DNA from: DASYKT01 sp963718105
GTDB taxonomy: Bacteria > Acidobacteriota > Blastocatellia > Pyrinomonadales > Pyrinomonadaceae
DNA: 64,000 bases
Assembly: GCA_963718105.1 (NCBI GenBank)
Contig: OY970352.1
Span: 4,340,001 to 4,404,000, forward strand
Direction: 5' to 3'
This document shows, in pieces, positions 42,101 through 51,183 of the stretch (positions are counted from its first letter, which is position 1; each line of letters opens with the position of its first letter). Below the pieces are notes generated by a model that saw only the letters and a list, made by a program, of their open reading frames with translations, was not told the origin of the DNA and ran no database searches. Made by a program: the position numbers and the translations under genes.

Positions 42101-42548
42101 GGTTGGAAATAGCGGCGTCGTTTTGCACCGCGTCAAAATTGCTGGTGGTGGTTTGAACACTGTCACCGGTTACCTGTACTTCCGCGCTGACGCCTTGTAC
42201 GCCCAGAGCGAAGTTAACGTCCGCGGTGCGGCCGACAAAAAGTTCTACCTGGACCTTCTGCTCGGCAAAGCCGCTGGAGTTGGCCGTGACCTCATATCTT
42301 CCCGGCGGGAGCAGAACAAAAGTATAAACACCTTCATCGTTAGTATTTGCTGTTTTTTCCAGCGCGGTATCTTTGTTTACCGCCTTTACTGTTGCATTAG
42401 CCACCGCTTGATTATTGCTGTCTTGGACCGTTCCGGTGATCTGCCCGGTGCCGGACTGTTGGGCTAAAAGGCTTCCCGCGCACAAAAGCAGGCTTATTGC
42501 TGCCAGCGCCAGGAATTTAATTCCTCTGGTAAAAGTCTTTTTTATCAT
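39165..42548 (-). CDS. Oar-like TonB-dependent outer-membrane receptor
   Basis: 1127 residues with a signal peptide (LALAAISLLLCAGSLLAQ). Residues ~35-115 are a carboxypeptidase-regulatory-like domain (ITGTVQDSNNQAVANATVKAVNKDT, PGRYEVTANSSGF). A plug domain follows (LPINGRRFQDFVTLTP, RGINSNINVDGVDYNQPFFG, EFQVVAAGYSAEFGRSSGGIVNVVTKSGTN). The rest is a large barrel with a final strand ending MQLGARFYF. This is the Oar-type architecture that is multiplied in Acidobacteria and probably imports or binds large ligands. Shares the design of the neighbour at 42762-46037. Good GAGG ribosome site before the ATG. Confidence 0.9.
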   Translation of the reverse strand: MIKKTFTRGIKFLALAAISLLLCAGSLLAQQSGTGQITGTVQDSNNQAVANATVKAVNKDTALEKTANTNDEGVYTFVLLPPGRYEVTANSSGFAEQKVQVELFVGRTADVNFALGVQGVSAEVQVTGDSVQTTTSNFDAVQNDAAISNLPINGRRFQDFVTLTPTAQVDPSRGQISLSGQRGINSNINVDGVDYNQPFFGGIRGGERSNSAFTLPQEAIREFQVVAAGYSAEFGRSSGGIVNVVTKSGTNDLRGSAFYLIRPKQLARPHGFAKALAVQKLDALGLDATLAPTLHQFGGSVGGPIIKEKLFYFASYEQQRFRAPRQILFPTLGNIVPPVPANQSEAFNFYSNQQAPFEQTNDATALLGKIDWNIGSANRFSVRYNFSNNKAINGVATGETSLDPTTNNSISTNGTERDRNHIIVAQLVTSFSSNVSNEARFQYARETRPRIPNEVIANINTSFGIYGTRNFLPTTQFDRRVQVADGVTVISGAHTMKFGGEFSDIFADQTFGFNQTGVYTFAGLTGAGALQAMGTVVTATYRGRFDVTAARYNQQIGNLQAAFKVKELAFFGQDSWRLRPNLTFNFGLRFEKQFNPTAQANNSTVLNAISAASFPILEGSKTGFNPSSLPDSQNEWGPRVGFAWDPKGDGKTVIRGFSGVYYARTPLIVLAGPFNNFRVPAGDLSVTLGSPAFNATGFNQAAFDLANPQYVSIVGGTGFAPNSVFRQFAILGVNLNNANLANLPTLNPTQLQTITNAILAATAGSPANLGVFQNAAFTGITNNFKNPQSVQFGGGFEHEVWKNMTFGIDYSQVNTSFLQRNRDINVPSPLTPEQYIAYLQSVNTVANFNSIVASTSNFAAIRSTGRNIIAIVTPNSIPSIGITTRPRPVPGIGALQLRDSSGKSQYRALTFRVNMNRKWGRINAFYTLSRSLSDDDNERDAGGVLYDNPYDLRTEYYLSRLDRRHQFVANPVFFLPWGFEVASAIRLRSGTPFNSTVGADLNGDGNNNERPMITPGLELRRNYFYNRNLFDVDLRVQKGFKFSERGRVVFSAEFFNILNRSNLQYSAFAVTNYCNASAPGCGLSGITNTNFKDILFESGPFLGQINTNNLNPGSQVFQMQLGARFYF

Positions 42549-42714
42549 TATTGGACCTCTTATTCTTATTGTTGAGTTTCTAATTCCAAATTATTATTGC
42601 TGGTCTTTTTTCCGAGAATATCTCGGTTTTCGGATTTGATTATCGTCGATTTTGGGAAATCTAAAATGCAAAAAATTTACTGCTGATTCCACTCTGTTTG
42701 GCGGAGGCGGGGGG

Positions 42715-42755
42715 ATAAATCCCACGGTTACAGACCTTGTAACCGTGGGATTTAT
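42715..42755 (-). terminator. Hairpin terminator downstream of the second Oar-like receptor
   Basis: Perfect 17-bp stem 42715-42731 / 42739-42755 (ATAAATCCCACGGTTAC), 7-nt loop, 7 nt past the stop codon at 42762. The inner sequence CACGGTTACAGACC reappears upstream of the gene at 46210-46233. Confidence 0.8.
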
Positions 42756-42761
42756 ACAAGC

Positions 42762-45700
42762 CTAGAAATGGAATTTTAACCCAAGCTGAATCTGGCGCGG
42801 CGCCAGGTTAGTAGTGTTATTAAAGGACGTCGGAGTTCCAAACTGCGGATTATAAGTCAAAGTACCAACCTGGGAAGTAGTTCCAAAATTGATGGTCGAA
42901 ATATAAGCAGTATTTACCGCCGTCACATTAGCACGATTGAAGATGTTGAATCCTTCTGCCAGGATTTCAAGGTTCATGTTCTCGTTGAACCTGATCCGCT
43001 TCGAGATACGCAAGTCGGTCGTCGTGGTGTAAGGGCGACGATATTTGTTACGTATGACAGGGACCGTAAGAACTCCACCGGCGCCAAATAGCGTATTCGA
43101 CGGAGTGCTGAAGCTCGGCGGGAACGTCGTCGGGATCGTCGCCGCTATCGAATAGCCGGTCGATATCACCACGATCGGCGAAATCTGCAGGTCTCCAAAG
43201 ATCGCGTAGGCCACACCCTTCTTCGGCAGGTGGAAGGTGGTGGCGGGAACCCAAACAGCGCTTCCGACAAACTTTCGCGGAACATTGTTGCTCGAGGGGC
43301 CATGGTCGTACGAGAGATCGAAAGGATTGCCGACGGTCATAAACGATGCCGCAAAAGTTGCGAACTGCTGGCCGAAATCGGTGGACTTCGACCAGGTGTA
43401 GTTAGCCTGGGCGCTCAAGCCGGCGGTCATACGACGCTGGATTTGCAGCACGAGACCATCGTACCTGGATTTGGAAACGCTTTCCAGATCGATAATGGAT
43501 GCAAAATTCGTTATCGGCCTGGTCGTAGTCGATGTATTACCGTAACTAAGGTAAAACGGAAGAGCAAAGGTTGTTCCATCGTCCGGACCCCCCACTATCG
43601 CATAGTTCTTGGTAGCCGTCGGCGGCGGGAGATTGAGATCGATGAAAGCCGGAAGTTTCTTGGCCGAGGTAAAGAGGTAAGAAGCGGAGATCACCGTATT
43701 CTTAAAGATCTGGCGCTCGAAAATTATATCGACCTCGTGAACCTGCGGATTCTGAAAGTCCGGTGCGACCGTCGTGATGCTCAAGCCCGCACTGGACCTG
43801 TTCGGTGTGGCAGACAGAACGCTCGGGAAGTTCGGCGGATTGATCGCGCCGCCGCCCGCGTCCACGAGGCCTGTCGTAACAGGAGTGATCGATTGGGCCG
43901 ATAGCTGCGATCCGAGTCCACCGGTATTGGTGATCACGCTCGACAGGAACGTATTCGGCACACGGCCATAATAGAGTCCGTAACCGCCGCGCAGCACGGT
44001 CTTACCGTTTCCGAAGATATCCCATGCGGCGCCAAGACGCGGCGCGAAATTGTTCTTATCGCTCGGGACATTACCTGTGCGGGCAATGATCGCGTTGGCC
44101 TCAACCTGGGTGTATCGCTGGGGTATCGTCGCGGTGAGCGTGTTCAGGGTCGGAGTAAGCGTATTCGGGAACTTGGCTTCGGGAAAACCCTGGAAGTCGT
44201 AACGAAGGCCAAGGTTAAGGGTCAGTCTGCGATTTATCCGCCAGTCGTCCAGAACAAAGAATGAATAGTCCGGCGTCTTAAGCGTGTAGTCCCTCAGACC
44301 GAAAGCCTGCTGAAAGGTAGCGTAACATGAAACCGCGTGCACAGGGGTTCCCCCGGAACAGCGAGGTGTCAGTCCATTGACCGCTGCCGTGTAATCCTGG
44401 ACGAAGGCTCCGAGAGTGCTGTACGAGTATGCGCCGTACTCACTACGAAGATTGCTGATTTTATCCTTCGTAAACTTAACATCGAATCCCGTCTTGAACG
44501 TATGGTTGCCCTTGACGATCGTCACGGTATCGACGATGTGTGTCGTGCGTTCGTCGGGAAAAGCAGCGCGCTGGAAGTTAGTGCTCGTACCGAAAGTGAA
44601 ACCGACGTTAGCGGAAGCGGCAAATGAAACCTGCGGCAACAGGCCGCCGATCGTAGTTCCGCGCGCGGCGAGCGCAGCTTCTTCCGCGCTGGGGTTTTGA
44701 AAGATCGACCGGGCATTTTCGCGGCCTATTTGAAAGCGAGCTTCATTGACGATGGTCGGTGAAATGGTCGTCACCAATCTGGCGTTGAAGGTATCGATAC
44801 TCACGAAATCATCACCAAAATCCGCTGCGCCGACATTAACGACAGAGGGTGTCTGAAATGCGTTCAGTCCATCGGTGCGGACGCGATTATAAGAAACAGT
44901 CAAGGTATTATGCTGGTTGATATTCCAATCTACCTTCGGGAAGAAGATCTTTTGATCCTGTCTTCTTTCTGCCGTTCCCGTGAGGGAGCGAAGGAAGGCG
45001 AGAGCAGCGTCCGTCTGAGCTTGCGTAACGCCCGCCGGAGGCGTGATCGGGTTGAACGCGGTAGGGGAAGAGGGCGTTGCCACACCCGGGAAATCTCGTT
45101 TTTGCTGATCGTAATTAACGAAGAAGAACAGCTTGTTCTTGATGATAGGACCGCCGACCGCCGCGCCGAACTGGTAACGAGTGTCCTTAGGCTTGACGGA
45201 TACAAGCCCTGCCACCGTGGGAAGAAGGGCCGAAGGGTTGCGCGCGCCCCACCTGTTATCGCGATCGAAGAAAAACACCTCACCGCGGAAGTGGTTCGTA
45301 CCGCTCTTTGTAACGGTATTGATGACGCCGCCGGCGGCGCGTCCATACTCAGCCGAGAAGTTCGTGTTATTTACCTGAAACTCGCGGACAGCCGCCTGGC
45401 TCACCGAGTACTGGATGCGTGTGCGCCCGCGCTCTTCCGAGAAGAAGGTGTTGTTGTTGTCGGTACCGTCAAGTGTATGGTTGTTCAATAGTGATGAGAG
45501 GCCGCGAAAGCTGTTAAGGCCAAAATCGCCTTCCGGATTTACACCCGGGGTCAGGCGCGCAAAATCTGACGCGCGCCGGCCGTTGATCGGCAGTTCGCTG
45601 ATCTGTGTTTGGTCGATGTTGGTCGCATTCGCCGAGTCGTTAGTGTTAATGACCGGCGCTTCGGCGGTAACATCCACCTGTGCGCTCGCTCCGCTTACCG

Positions 45701-46037
45701 ACATCGTTAGATCGAGCGATGTCTCGCGGCCAACCTCGACGATGACACTCGCAATTTTTGTCGGCGCAAAGCTGCCGGACGTGGCCTCGACAGAGTAGGT
45801 ACCGGGCTCCAGGTTTGTAACACGGTATTCGCCATCTCCCGATGAGTTGACGGTCGTGACCTTATTGGTCCCAAGATTGGTTATCGTAACGGTCGCGTTT
45901 GGAATTACCGCGCTCTGCGGGTCAACGACCTTGCCGCCGATCGCACCTGTAGTCTGGTTTTGCGCCAAAATGCCTGTTACGCCAATGGCGAAGCAGAGCA
46001 TAAAGAGTGCAACGAATCTCATCATATTTTTAGTCAT
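42762..46037 (-). CDS. Oar-like TonB-dependent outer-membrane receptor
   Basis: 1091 residues, a paralogue of the 39165 gene with the same order: signal peptide (MRFVALFMLCFAIGVTGILAQ), carboxypeptidase-regulatory-like domain (IGGKVVDPQSAVIPNATVTITNLG, PGTYSVEATSGSF), plug (ELPINGRRASDFARLTPGVNP, EFQVNNTNFSAEYGRAAGGVINTVTKSGTNHF), then a barrel ending QLGLKFHF. A good GAGG site precedes the ATG. Same-strand position next to its paralogue, each with its own terminator and ~210-360 nt of upstream DNA, suggests separate promoters. Ligand unknown. Confidence 0.9.
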   Translation of the reverse strand: MTKNMMRFVALFMLCFAIGVTGILAQNQTTGAIGGKVVDPQSAVIPNATVTITNLGTNKVTTVNSSGDGEYRVTNLEPGTYSVEATSGSFAPTKIASVIVEVGRETSLDLTMSVSGASAQVDVTAEAPVINTNDSANATNIDQTQISELPINGRRASDFARLTPGVNPEGDFGLNSFRGLSSLLNNHTLDGTDNNNTFFSEERGRTRIQYSVSQAAVREFQVNNTNFSAEYGRAAGGVINTVTKSGTNHFRGEVFFFDRDNRWGARNPSALLPTVAGLVSVKPKDTRYQFGAAVGGPIIKNKLFFFVNYDQQKRDFPGVATPSSPTAFNPITPPAGVTQAQTDAALAFLRSLTGTAERRQDQKIFFPKVDWNINQHNTLTVSYNRVRTDGLNAFQTPSVVNVGAADFGDDFVSIDTFNARLVTTISPTIVNEARFQIGRENARSIFQNPSAEEAALAARGTTIGGLLPQVSFAASANVGFTFGTSTNFQRAAFPDERTTHIVDTVTIVKGNHTFKTGFDVKFTKDKISNLRSEYGAYSYSTLGAFVQDYTAAVNGLTPRCSGGTPVHAVSCYATFQQAFGLRDYTLKTPDYSFFVLDDWRINRRLTLNLGLRYDFQGFPEAKFPNTLTPTLNTLTATIPQRYTQVEANAIIARTGNVPSDKNNFAPRLGAAWDIFGNGKTVLRGGYGLYYGRVPNTFLSSVITNTGGLGSQLSAQSITPVTTGLVDAGGGAINPPNFPSVLSATPNRSSAGLSITTVAPDFQNPQVHEVDIIFERQIFKNTVISASYLFTSAKKLPAFIDLNLPPPTATKNYAIVGGPDDGTTFALPFYLSYGNTSTTTRPITNFASIIDLESVSKSRYDGLVLQIQRRMTAGLSAQANYTWSKSTDFGQQFATFAASFMTVGNPFDLSYDHGPSSNNVPRKFVGSAVWVPATTFHLPKKGVAYAIFGDLQISPIVVISTGYSIAATIPTTFPPSFSTPSNTLFGAGGVLTVPVIRNKYRRPYTTTTDLRISKRIRFNENMNLEILAEGFNIFNRANVTAVNTAYISTINFGTTSQVGTLTYNPQFGTPTSFNNTTNLAPRQIQLGLKFHF

Positions 46038-46401
46038 TCTTTCGACCTCGTATTAGAATATTGAATTTATTGCTATTGCTTTTTCAAAGCTTTCGAAAAA
46101 TTTGGATTTTGACTCTCGGAATTTGGATTTTGGAAACAATCTGAAATACCGAGAATTTAACGCTATCTTTGCCCTGCCCGGGCCCTTGCTGGTATGTCGT
46201 TATAATTCACACGTTTACAGACCTGTAACCGTGACTCAATATAAAGGATAAATTTTCCAAGAATATACCAGTCTAGATGATAAAAAACAAGGCAAATAGA
46301 GTTCCCAAAACCCGGCCAATATCAATAAATAACAGGTTATGGGAAAAATACCGTTAAAACAGCGTTAAATGAGTGTTACGCCATTCTTTTCCGGAGAAAT
46401 A
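46038..46401. other. 364-nt gene-free gap upstream of the second Oar-like receptor
   Basis: Holds the promoter region of the receptor, AT-rich. At 46210-46233 lies CACGTTTACAGACCTGTAACC-GTG, an imperfect hairpin similar to the terminator at 42723-42747. No ORF or RNA is seen. Confidence 0.45.
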
Positions 46402-47379
46402 TCAAACGGTTTCCGTGCTGACCGCGCTTCTCTCACGCCCGGCCAGAAGCAGGTATGAAAAGAGGGCTATACCCGTGAGAATACCCGTTCCTATCTTCAG
46501 GGATGCGGGTAAAGCCGAGGGCGAAATAAACCCTTCGATGATGCCCGCGATGACCAGCACAAAGGCGCACCCGATCACCAGCCTGATAGCTTCCAGCCCG
46601 CTTTTTTTGATCGCTTCGATCCGCGAAAGATCGCCCGGCACCAAAATGGAATAACCGATCATCATGCCGGCCCCGCCGCAAAGAAAGATACAGGAAAGCT
46701 CCAGCACGCCATGTCCGACCACAAAAGTCGCCAGCGCGTCGCCAAACTCCGGCTTGAGTTGGTAGCACACGGCAAAGACCGCGCCGAACCTGCCGCCTTC
46801 GAATGCCATGTCATAGAGCGCACCGATACCAAAAAAGACGCCGGACGCAAACGCGCTAAAAGTAACATAGATGTTATTGGTCATTATCTTGCTGGCGCCG
46901 ATCTGGTTACCCTCCGCGTTAAGGCCTTCCCACCAGTGATTGTTTGCCTCGACGTCATAGCGCACCTCGCCCAGATAAACGAACTCCGCAAATCCGATAT
47001 CGTTCCACGTCGCAAAAAAAGAAAGTATCGCCGCCAGCAGAAATGTGCCGAAAGCTATCGCGGTAAATTTCCATGTGCGCCGGAACGCCTGCGGAAATTC
47101 CTTTAGAAAAAATTGCCGGATCATGGAAAAGCCGCGGCTCTCCGCGCGGTAAATTTTACCGTGCGCGCGAATGACCAGGCTGTTGAGATAATTGATGAGC
47201 TTTGGATCGCGCGTCTCGGCGCGGGCGATCGCCAAGTCGGAAGCGGCCCGCCGGTATAGCTGGCCCAGCTCACGCACTTCTTCGCGCGTCAGGCTGCGCA
47301 GCGCGGCGCTCTCGATCATCCCCAGCAGATCTTCCAGCCGCTCCCAATCGTTTTTACGTTTGTCTATGAAACGATTCAT
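46402..47379 (-). CDS. SpoIIM-family (stage II sporulation protein M-like) membrane protein
   Basis: 325 residues. A charged N-terminal helical part (~1-95, LEDLLGMIESAALRSLTREEVRELGQLYRRAA) is followed by about six transmembrane helices with the family motif GALYDMAFEGGRFG and VVGHGVLELSCIFLCGGAGMMIG. SpoIIM proteins are common outside sporulating bacteria, where the role is unclear. It is usually next to an RDD-type membrane gene; none is seen here. It is followed (downstream, lower coordinates) by a gene-free stretch. Confidence 0.85.
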   Translation of the reverse strand: MNRFIDKRKNDWERLEDLLGMIESAALRSLTREEVRELGQLYRRAASDLAIARAETRDPKLINYLNSLVIRAHGKIYRAESRGFSMIRQFFLKEFPQAFRRTWKFTAIAFGTFLLAAILSFFATWNDIGFAEFVYLGEVRYDVEANNHWWEGLNAEGNQIGASKIMTNNIYVTFSAFASGVFFGIGALYDMAFEGGRFGAVFAVCYQLKPEFGDALATFVVGHGVLELSCIFLCGGAGMMIGYSILVPGDLSRIEAIKKSGLEAIRLVIGCAFVLVIAGIIEGFISPSALPASLKIGTGILTGIALFSYLLLAGRERSAVSTETV

Positions 47380-47385
47380 GGTTAA

Positions 47386-47466
47386 AGGTGTCAGAGGTTA
47401 GAGGTCAGATGTCAGATGTTAGTAAGAAAATTTCTGCACTAACATCTAACCTCTAGCCTCTAACCA
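47386..47466. repeat. Inverted repeat between the SpoIIM-like and PQQ-propeller genes
   Basis: Arms GTTAGAGGTCAGATG... and ...CATCTAACCTCTAGCCTCTAAC are imperfect inverted copies of a GAGGTTAG-type sequence. The right end is about 9 nt from the stop codon of the propeller gene at 47475. Confidence 0.6.
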
Positions 47467-47474
47467 CTGATAAG

Positions 47475-49337
47475 TTACCTCGCCAAGATAGCATAGGCCG
47501 TAAGCCGGCTGCCATCGGCGGAATAAAGAAGCCCCTCGATTTCGTCGGTAATAAAGCGCTGATCGGGTTCGCTCACGGGCACGAACCGCTGCGTCGCGCC
47601 GTTATTTACATTGACGCCCGCCAGGCCTTTGCGGCCATACGGTTTTGGCAGGTCGGTGTAAAAATACATATACTGCCCGCGCAATTCCGCGAGTCTTTTG
47701 CGCCGCAGAAAATAATCTGAAAGTTTATCCAGTTGCCGCGCGGGGTCCAGCCGGTCAAGCAGACGTTCTTTTACATCCGAACCCGAAGGCGATGGAATGG
47801 AAGGACGAAAGTTCGGAAGCTGCGGCCGGACAAAGGTCTGCCCGCCCTGAATATAATTTCGCAATGTGCCGAATGTTCGGATGCCGGACGGGATATAATT
47901 CTGCGCCTGATTTGCCGCCAGCGTCGTCAGATTCATTGAGGAAAAATGCGACCGCAACCCCGACCAGCGAAATGAATTGACGGCGCGGAGCGCGTTTAAG
48001 CCGCCGCGGGCAAAACTATACGCCGAACTGACGGTGCTGCCGTAGCGAAAATAAAGCGCCGCCGCGCGGGCCGCGATCCCCGCCACGATGCGAAAGATAC
48101 CGCGGTCGGGGGATTTGTATTTTACTTTCCACACCGGGGTGCTTTCTTTGCTGTTCAAACTTTGCCGGGAAAAAGCCGCGATCTCGTTGCGGCCGCCGAC
48201 CACCAGTTCGCCGCGTTCGTTGATCAAAACAAAAGCCGCTTTTTCTATCTCGTGGGGTGTTTTTCCGGTGCGCTTTCCCGAATTCGCGTCCACGGTGGTC
48301 ACTTCATTCTTGTCCGCGAAAACGATCGTGTTCTGATCGGCGAAAGTAAAATTCGTCAATCCTTTATCGGCGTCTTTATAGCGCCACTTTGTTTTTCCGT
48401 CGGTAGTGTCGATCGCCGAGATGCCGTAGGAGCCACGGTCTTCGGTCTCGCCGTCTTTTAACCGCGTGAATTGCCCGCCCGTTCGCACGTAAAGCGTTCT
48501 TCCTATCAGGGCCATCTCCGGCGTTACGCCGAGGTCTTTCGCTTCCCATTCGATCTTGCCGGTCGTACGCGAAACCGCGCGTATTTTTCCGTGGCCCGAC
48601 AGGTAGACATATTTTTCATCAAAGACCGGATCGGCTTCCGTCAGCGCCAGCCCGCCTTCATTGACCTGAAATCTTTCCCGGTCGACCTCTTTGCCGCTGC
48701 GCCCGTCATAGATGGTCGAGCCTTCGTAAAAGAGATAAAGCCTGCCGTCGAGAAAAAGCGGCGCGCGGTAATTGTCCAGCGTAAAAACCGTTTCCTTATC
48801 TTCATCAAAATTTGCCGGTATCATATCGACATCGCTATCGAGTTCTTTTTTCCAGAGCTCATTGCCGCTCGATAACTGCAGCACGTGCATCACCGGATTG
48901 CGTTTAAATTCCGCGCCGGGTTTGCCCTTGGCTTTTTTTACCAGCACTACACAGAGCAGATCGTTATCCGGATCGACCGCCAACTGCATCACATCGCCCT
49001 TGACCTTATCGCTGCGCCAGAGCGCATTGCCCGTCGCGATATCGATCGCTTCCAGCCGCGACTTATCGCCCGCGTCCAGGCCGAGCAGGACCAGGTCCGT
49101 GCCCGGTATCGGTGTGATCGCGTTCTCATCCAAACCGCCGTGCCCGCGCCGCCACAGCGTTTCGCCGGTCTTTCCGTCGATCGCGTAAAGGCTCGCTTGC
49201 GTCCCGGTAAGGATAATGCCGAAATCCGTGGTTTGATAAAACTGAATTTTATTATCGAGATTGGCTTGCCAAGTCGTCTGGGTAAAAACACTTGACGTAA
49301 AAAGAAGCAAAAGACATAAAAGAAACAACACTTTCAT
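47475..49337 (-). CDS. Secreted PQQ-like beta-propeller repeat protein
   Basis: 620 residues with a signal peptide (VLFLLCLLLLFTSSVFTQT). Propeller blades with the PQQ-like motif are visible: LYAIDGKTGETLWRRG, LEAIDIATGNALWRS, RAVSRTTGKIEWEAKD, SAIDTTDGKTKWRYKD and TTVDANSGKRTG. These contain the A-x-D-x3-G-x3-W core. Real quinone-binding residues are not identified, and many such propellers are BamB-like scaffolds. After ~residue 400 the repeat pattern is lost. The role is unknown; it is exported. Confidence 0.8.
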   Translation of the reverse strand: MKVLFLLCLLLLFTSSVFTQTTWQANLDNKIQFYQTTDFGIILTGTQASLYAIDGKTGETLWRRGHGGLDENAITPIPGTDLVLLGLDAGDKSRLEAIDIATGNALWRSDKVKGDVMQLAVDPDNDLLCVVLVKKAKGKPGAEFKRNPVMHVLQLSSGNELWKKELDSDVDMIPANFDEDKETVFTLDNYRAPLFLDGRLYLFYEGSTIYDGRSGKEVDRERFQVNEGGLALTEADPVFDEKYVYLSGHGKIRAVSRTTGKIEWEAKDLGVTPEMALIGRTLYVRTGGQFTRLKDGETEDRGSYGISAIDTTDGKTKWRYKDADKGLTNFTFADQNTIVFADKNEVTTVDANSGKRTGKTPHEIEKAAFVLINERGELVVGGRNEIAAFSRQSLNSKESTPVWKVKYKSPDRGIFRIVAGIAARAAALYFRYGSTVSSAYSFARGGLNALRAVNSFRWSGLRSHFSSMNLTTLAANQAQNYIPSGIRTFGTLRNYIQGGQTFVRPQLPNFRPSIPSPSGSDVKERLLDRLDPARQLDKLSDYFLRRKRLAELRGQYMYFYTDLPKPYGRKGLAGVNVNNGATQRFVPVSEPDQRFITDEIEGLLYSADGSRLTAYAILAR

Positions 49338-49359
49338 ACTTTTATTCTAGCGCATTTGA

Positions 49360-49886
49360 TTAGCTGAAAAAAGAAATAATCGTTTTCCAAATTATTGATA
49401 AAAAACTTTCCTGATCTTCCTCCGGTGAAATAGCCGCTTGCGGCACAGGGTGTTCGACAGCTTTGCCCTCGCCGAGCAGGCGCTGGCCCGATCGTCATTA
49501 TAGGACCTAAAAGAACAATACCAGGTGTGAAGATACTGATCTCCTGCTACTCTCCAGCAATAAAAAACTCTCTCGGTCCCGAGGCCGCCGATCTCTTCGT
49601 CGAACGGAGAATAAGCGCGGTGATAGGATACAAAAGTTTCCGCGCTGTCAGTGCCTTTCCAGGTATGAATAATTCTTATCCTCAGCATTTGGGTGCCGCG
49701 GACCATTTCACCCGGACTGTAGTCCGGCTCGCTAATGGAGATCACTCTGCCTAAAAAGATCGCGTCGGGCTTTTGTAATTCATCGCTGTATTTTTTGTCG
49801 TCAAGGAGTGAATAGGAAACGCAGGAATGCGCAAAAGAAAAGCCGCAACAACATAATAAAAAAATTGTCGCGGCAAAAATTTTCAT
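49360..49886 (-). pseudogene. Secreted protein of unknown function, probable frameshift near its 3' end
   Basis: The frame from the ATG at 49886 ends at 49392 with an arginine/cysteine-rich tail after ...YCSFRSYNDDR. One nucleotide missing near 49477-49495 would join a second frame reading LLGEGKAVEHPVPQAAISPE and then EEDQESFLSIIWKTIISFFS, ending at 49360. That second tail looks more like normal protein than the first. A signal peptide (FAATIFLLCCCGFSFAH) starts it. Whether the shift is a real mutation or a sequencing error is unknown. It is 9 nt downstream of the anti-sigma-type gene, same strand. Confidence 0.6.
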
Positions 49887-49895
49887 AGACGAAAA

Positions 49896-51098
49896 TTATC
49901 TACACGGCGGGCGTTCTTCGTCATCCGGTTTTTGGGGCGACTTTTTGGGTTCCGGAGTTTTTGCCGGTGTCGGTGCCGGAGCAGAAGCTTCCGCCGCCGC
50001 CAACTTTTTAACCTTTTTACCGGCCGCTTTTTTATTTTCGGTTTTCGCGGGTGTCCCGGCTTTGGCGTCGTTCGCGTCCTGTTTTTCTTTATCGTCGCGG
50101 GACGTTGCTTCGCGCGAAAGGTTGGCGCCGGCCTCACCGGTCACGGCCCTTCTGCTGCGGTCTTTATCGCTGCCGTCAGGCGTCAATATATTGTTCTGCA
50201 CGCTATTGTTGCGGAAATTTTCCTGCCCCCTGGTTCCCTGATCGGCTGCCGGGATCTGCTGCGGCTTGGCCATGCGCAATTCATCCTGGCGAACTCCTGA
50301 TGCCGGGGCCGGCGGAGGAGGCGGCGCGGCTTCGGTGGAAATTCCATCAATAACAATTGCGGGCGCTTTGAGTTTAGGCTGTTCTTCCAGGGTGGCCGGG
50401 CCGTCGGTCTCCTTGCGCAGCGTCGAAGCGGCATTCGAGGAGGTGTTGGCAGCAAAAACGCCGCCGATAGGAACACTCCCCTGCGGCGGAACGGAATAAG
50501 CTCCGCCTACCGCGGTATTCGCCGCCGAAGCCATCGGCGCGGCATTGGTCACCGTATCGGCGTTCATCACCGGGATCGCCTCATTCGAGGTGTCCTGTAA
50601 TTTTTCCGAAACCGCTTTTGTGGCGGCAGACATTTCTTTGTTTGAAACCTGCGCCATTTCCATAGCACTGTAATTACTGCGAAAAACCATGAACCCGATA
50701 GCGCCGGTGAATAAAACAACGAGCGCCGCCATTCCGTAGGCCAGCGTGGGGAATTTAAAGACGCCTAAGATGCGTTCGATCAGCGAAGATTCTTTTACGG
50801 TGGTTACTGGCGGCACCGCAATAGCTGCCGCAAAAGCAGCCGGTTTTTCTTCTTCCCGATCCTCAAAAAAAACCAGGTTCGACAGGATCGTGCGGCAATT
50901 TCCGCAATCGACCAGATGCCCCATGGCACGCTCGCGCGCCTTGACCGGCAGCGCGTTAGCTGAAAAAGCCGCGAGTTCATCTGCGTCAAGATGTGCTTCC
51001 GCTGCTATCGCTGCTTCCATTACCGGGGCAGGTGTTTCCTGCCGCCGCGCAGCCTGCCGCAAAAGAGCATCCATTTCTTTGTCGAAATTAAGTTCCAT
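49896..51098 (-). CDS. Membrane protein with N-terminal zinc-finger (anti-sigma-like) domain
   Basis: 400 residues. Residues ~36-68 form a putative anti-sigma zinc finger (zf-HC2): H36, H61-x3-C65-x2-C68 in GHLVDCGNC. One transmembrane helix lies at ~118-138 (LAYGMAALVVLFTGAIGFMVF). The remaining ~260 residues are periplasmic and of low complexity, rich in Ala, Pro, Asn and Lys (APPPPPAPAS, PAPTPAKTPEPKKSP), with no recognisable domain. It is 85 nt downstream of the ECF sigma gene on the same strand, so it most likely binds and restrains it. Confidence 0.82.
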   Translation of the reverse strand: MELNFDKEMDALLRQAARRQETPAPVMEAAIAAEAHLDADELAAFSANALPVKARERAMGHLVDCGNCRTILSNLVFFEDREEEKPAAFAAAIAVPPVTTVKESSLIERILGVFKFPTLAYGMAALVVLFTGAIGFMVFRSNYSAMEMAQVSNKEMSAATKAVSEKLQDTSNEAIPVMNADTVTNAAPMASAANTAVGGAYSVPPQGSVPIGGVFAANTSSNAASTLRKETDGPATLEEQPKLKAPAIVIDGISTEAAPPPPPAPASGVRQDELRMAKPQQIPAADQGTRGQENFRNNSVQNNILTPDGSDKDRSRRAVTGEAGANLSREATSRDDKEKQDANDAKAGTPAKTENKKAAGKKVKKLAAAEASAPAPTPAKTPEPKKSPQKPDDEERPPCR

Positions 51099-51183
51099 TA
51101 CTACCTATCTTTTCAGTTGTCGCGGATGAATTAAAGAATAGTATCGATATTCACCCGTTAAACCGGGCGTTCTTTCTGCCACT

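Noticed and set aside
46402..47379. SpoIIM-like gene as evidence for sporulation
   Set aside because: SpoIIM-family proteins are widespread in non-sporulating Gram-negative bacteria and no other sporulation gene is present.
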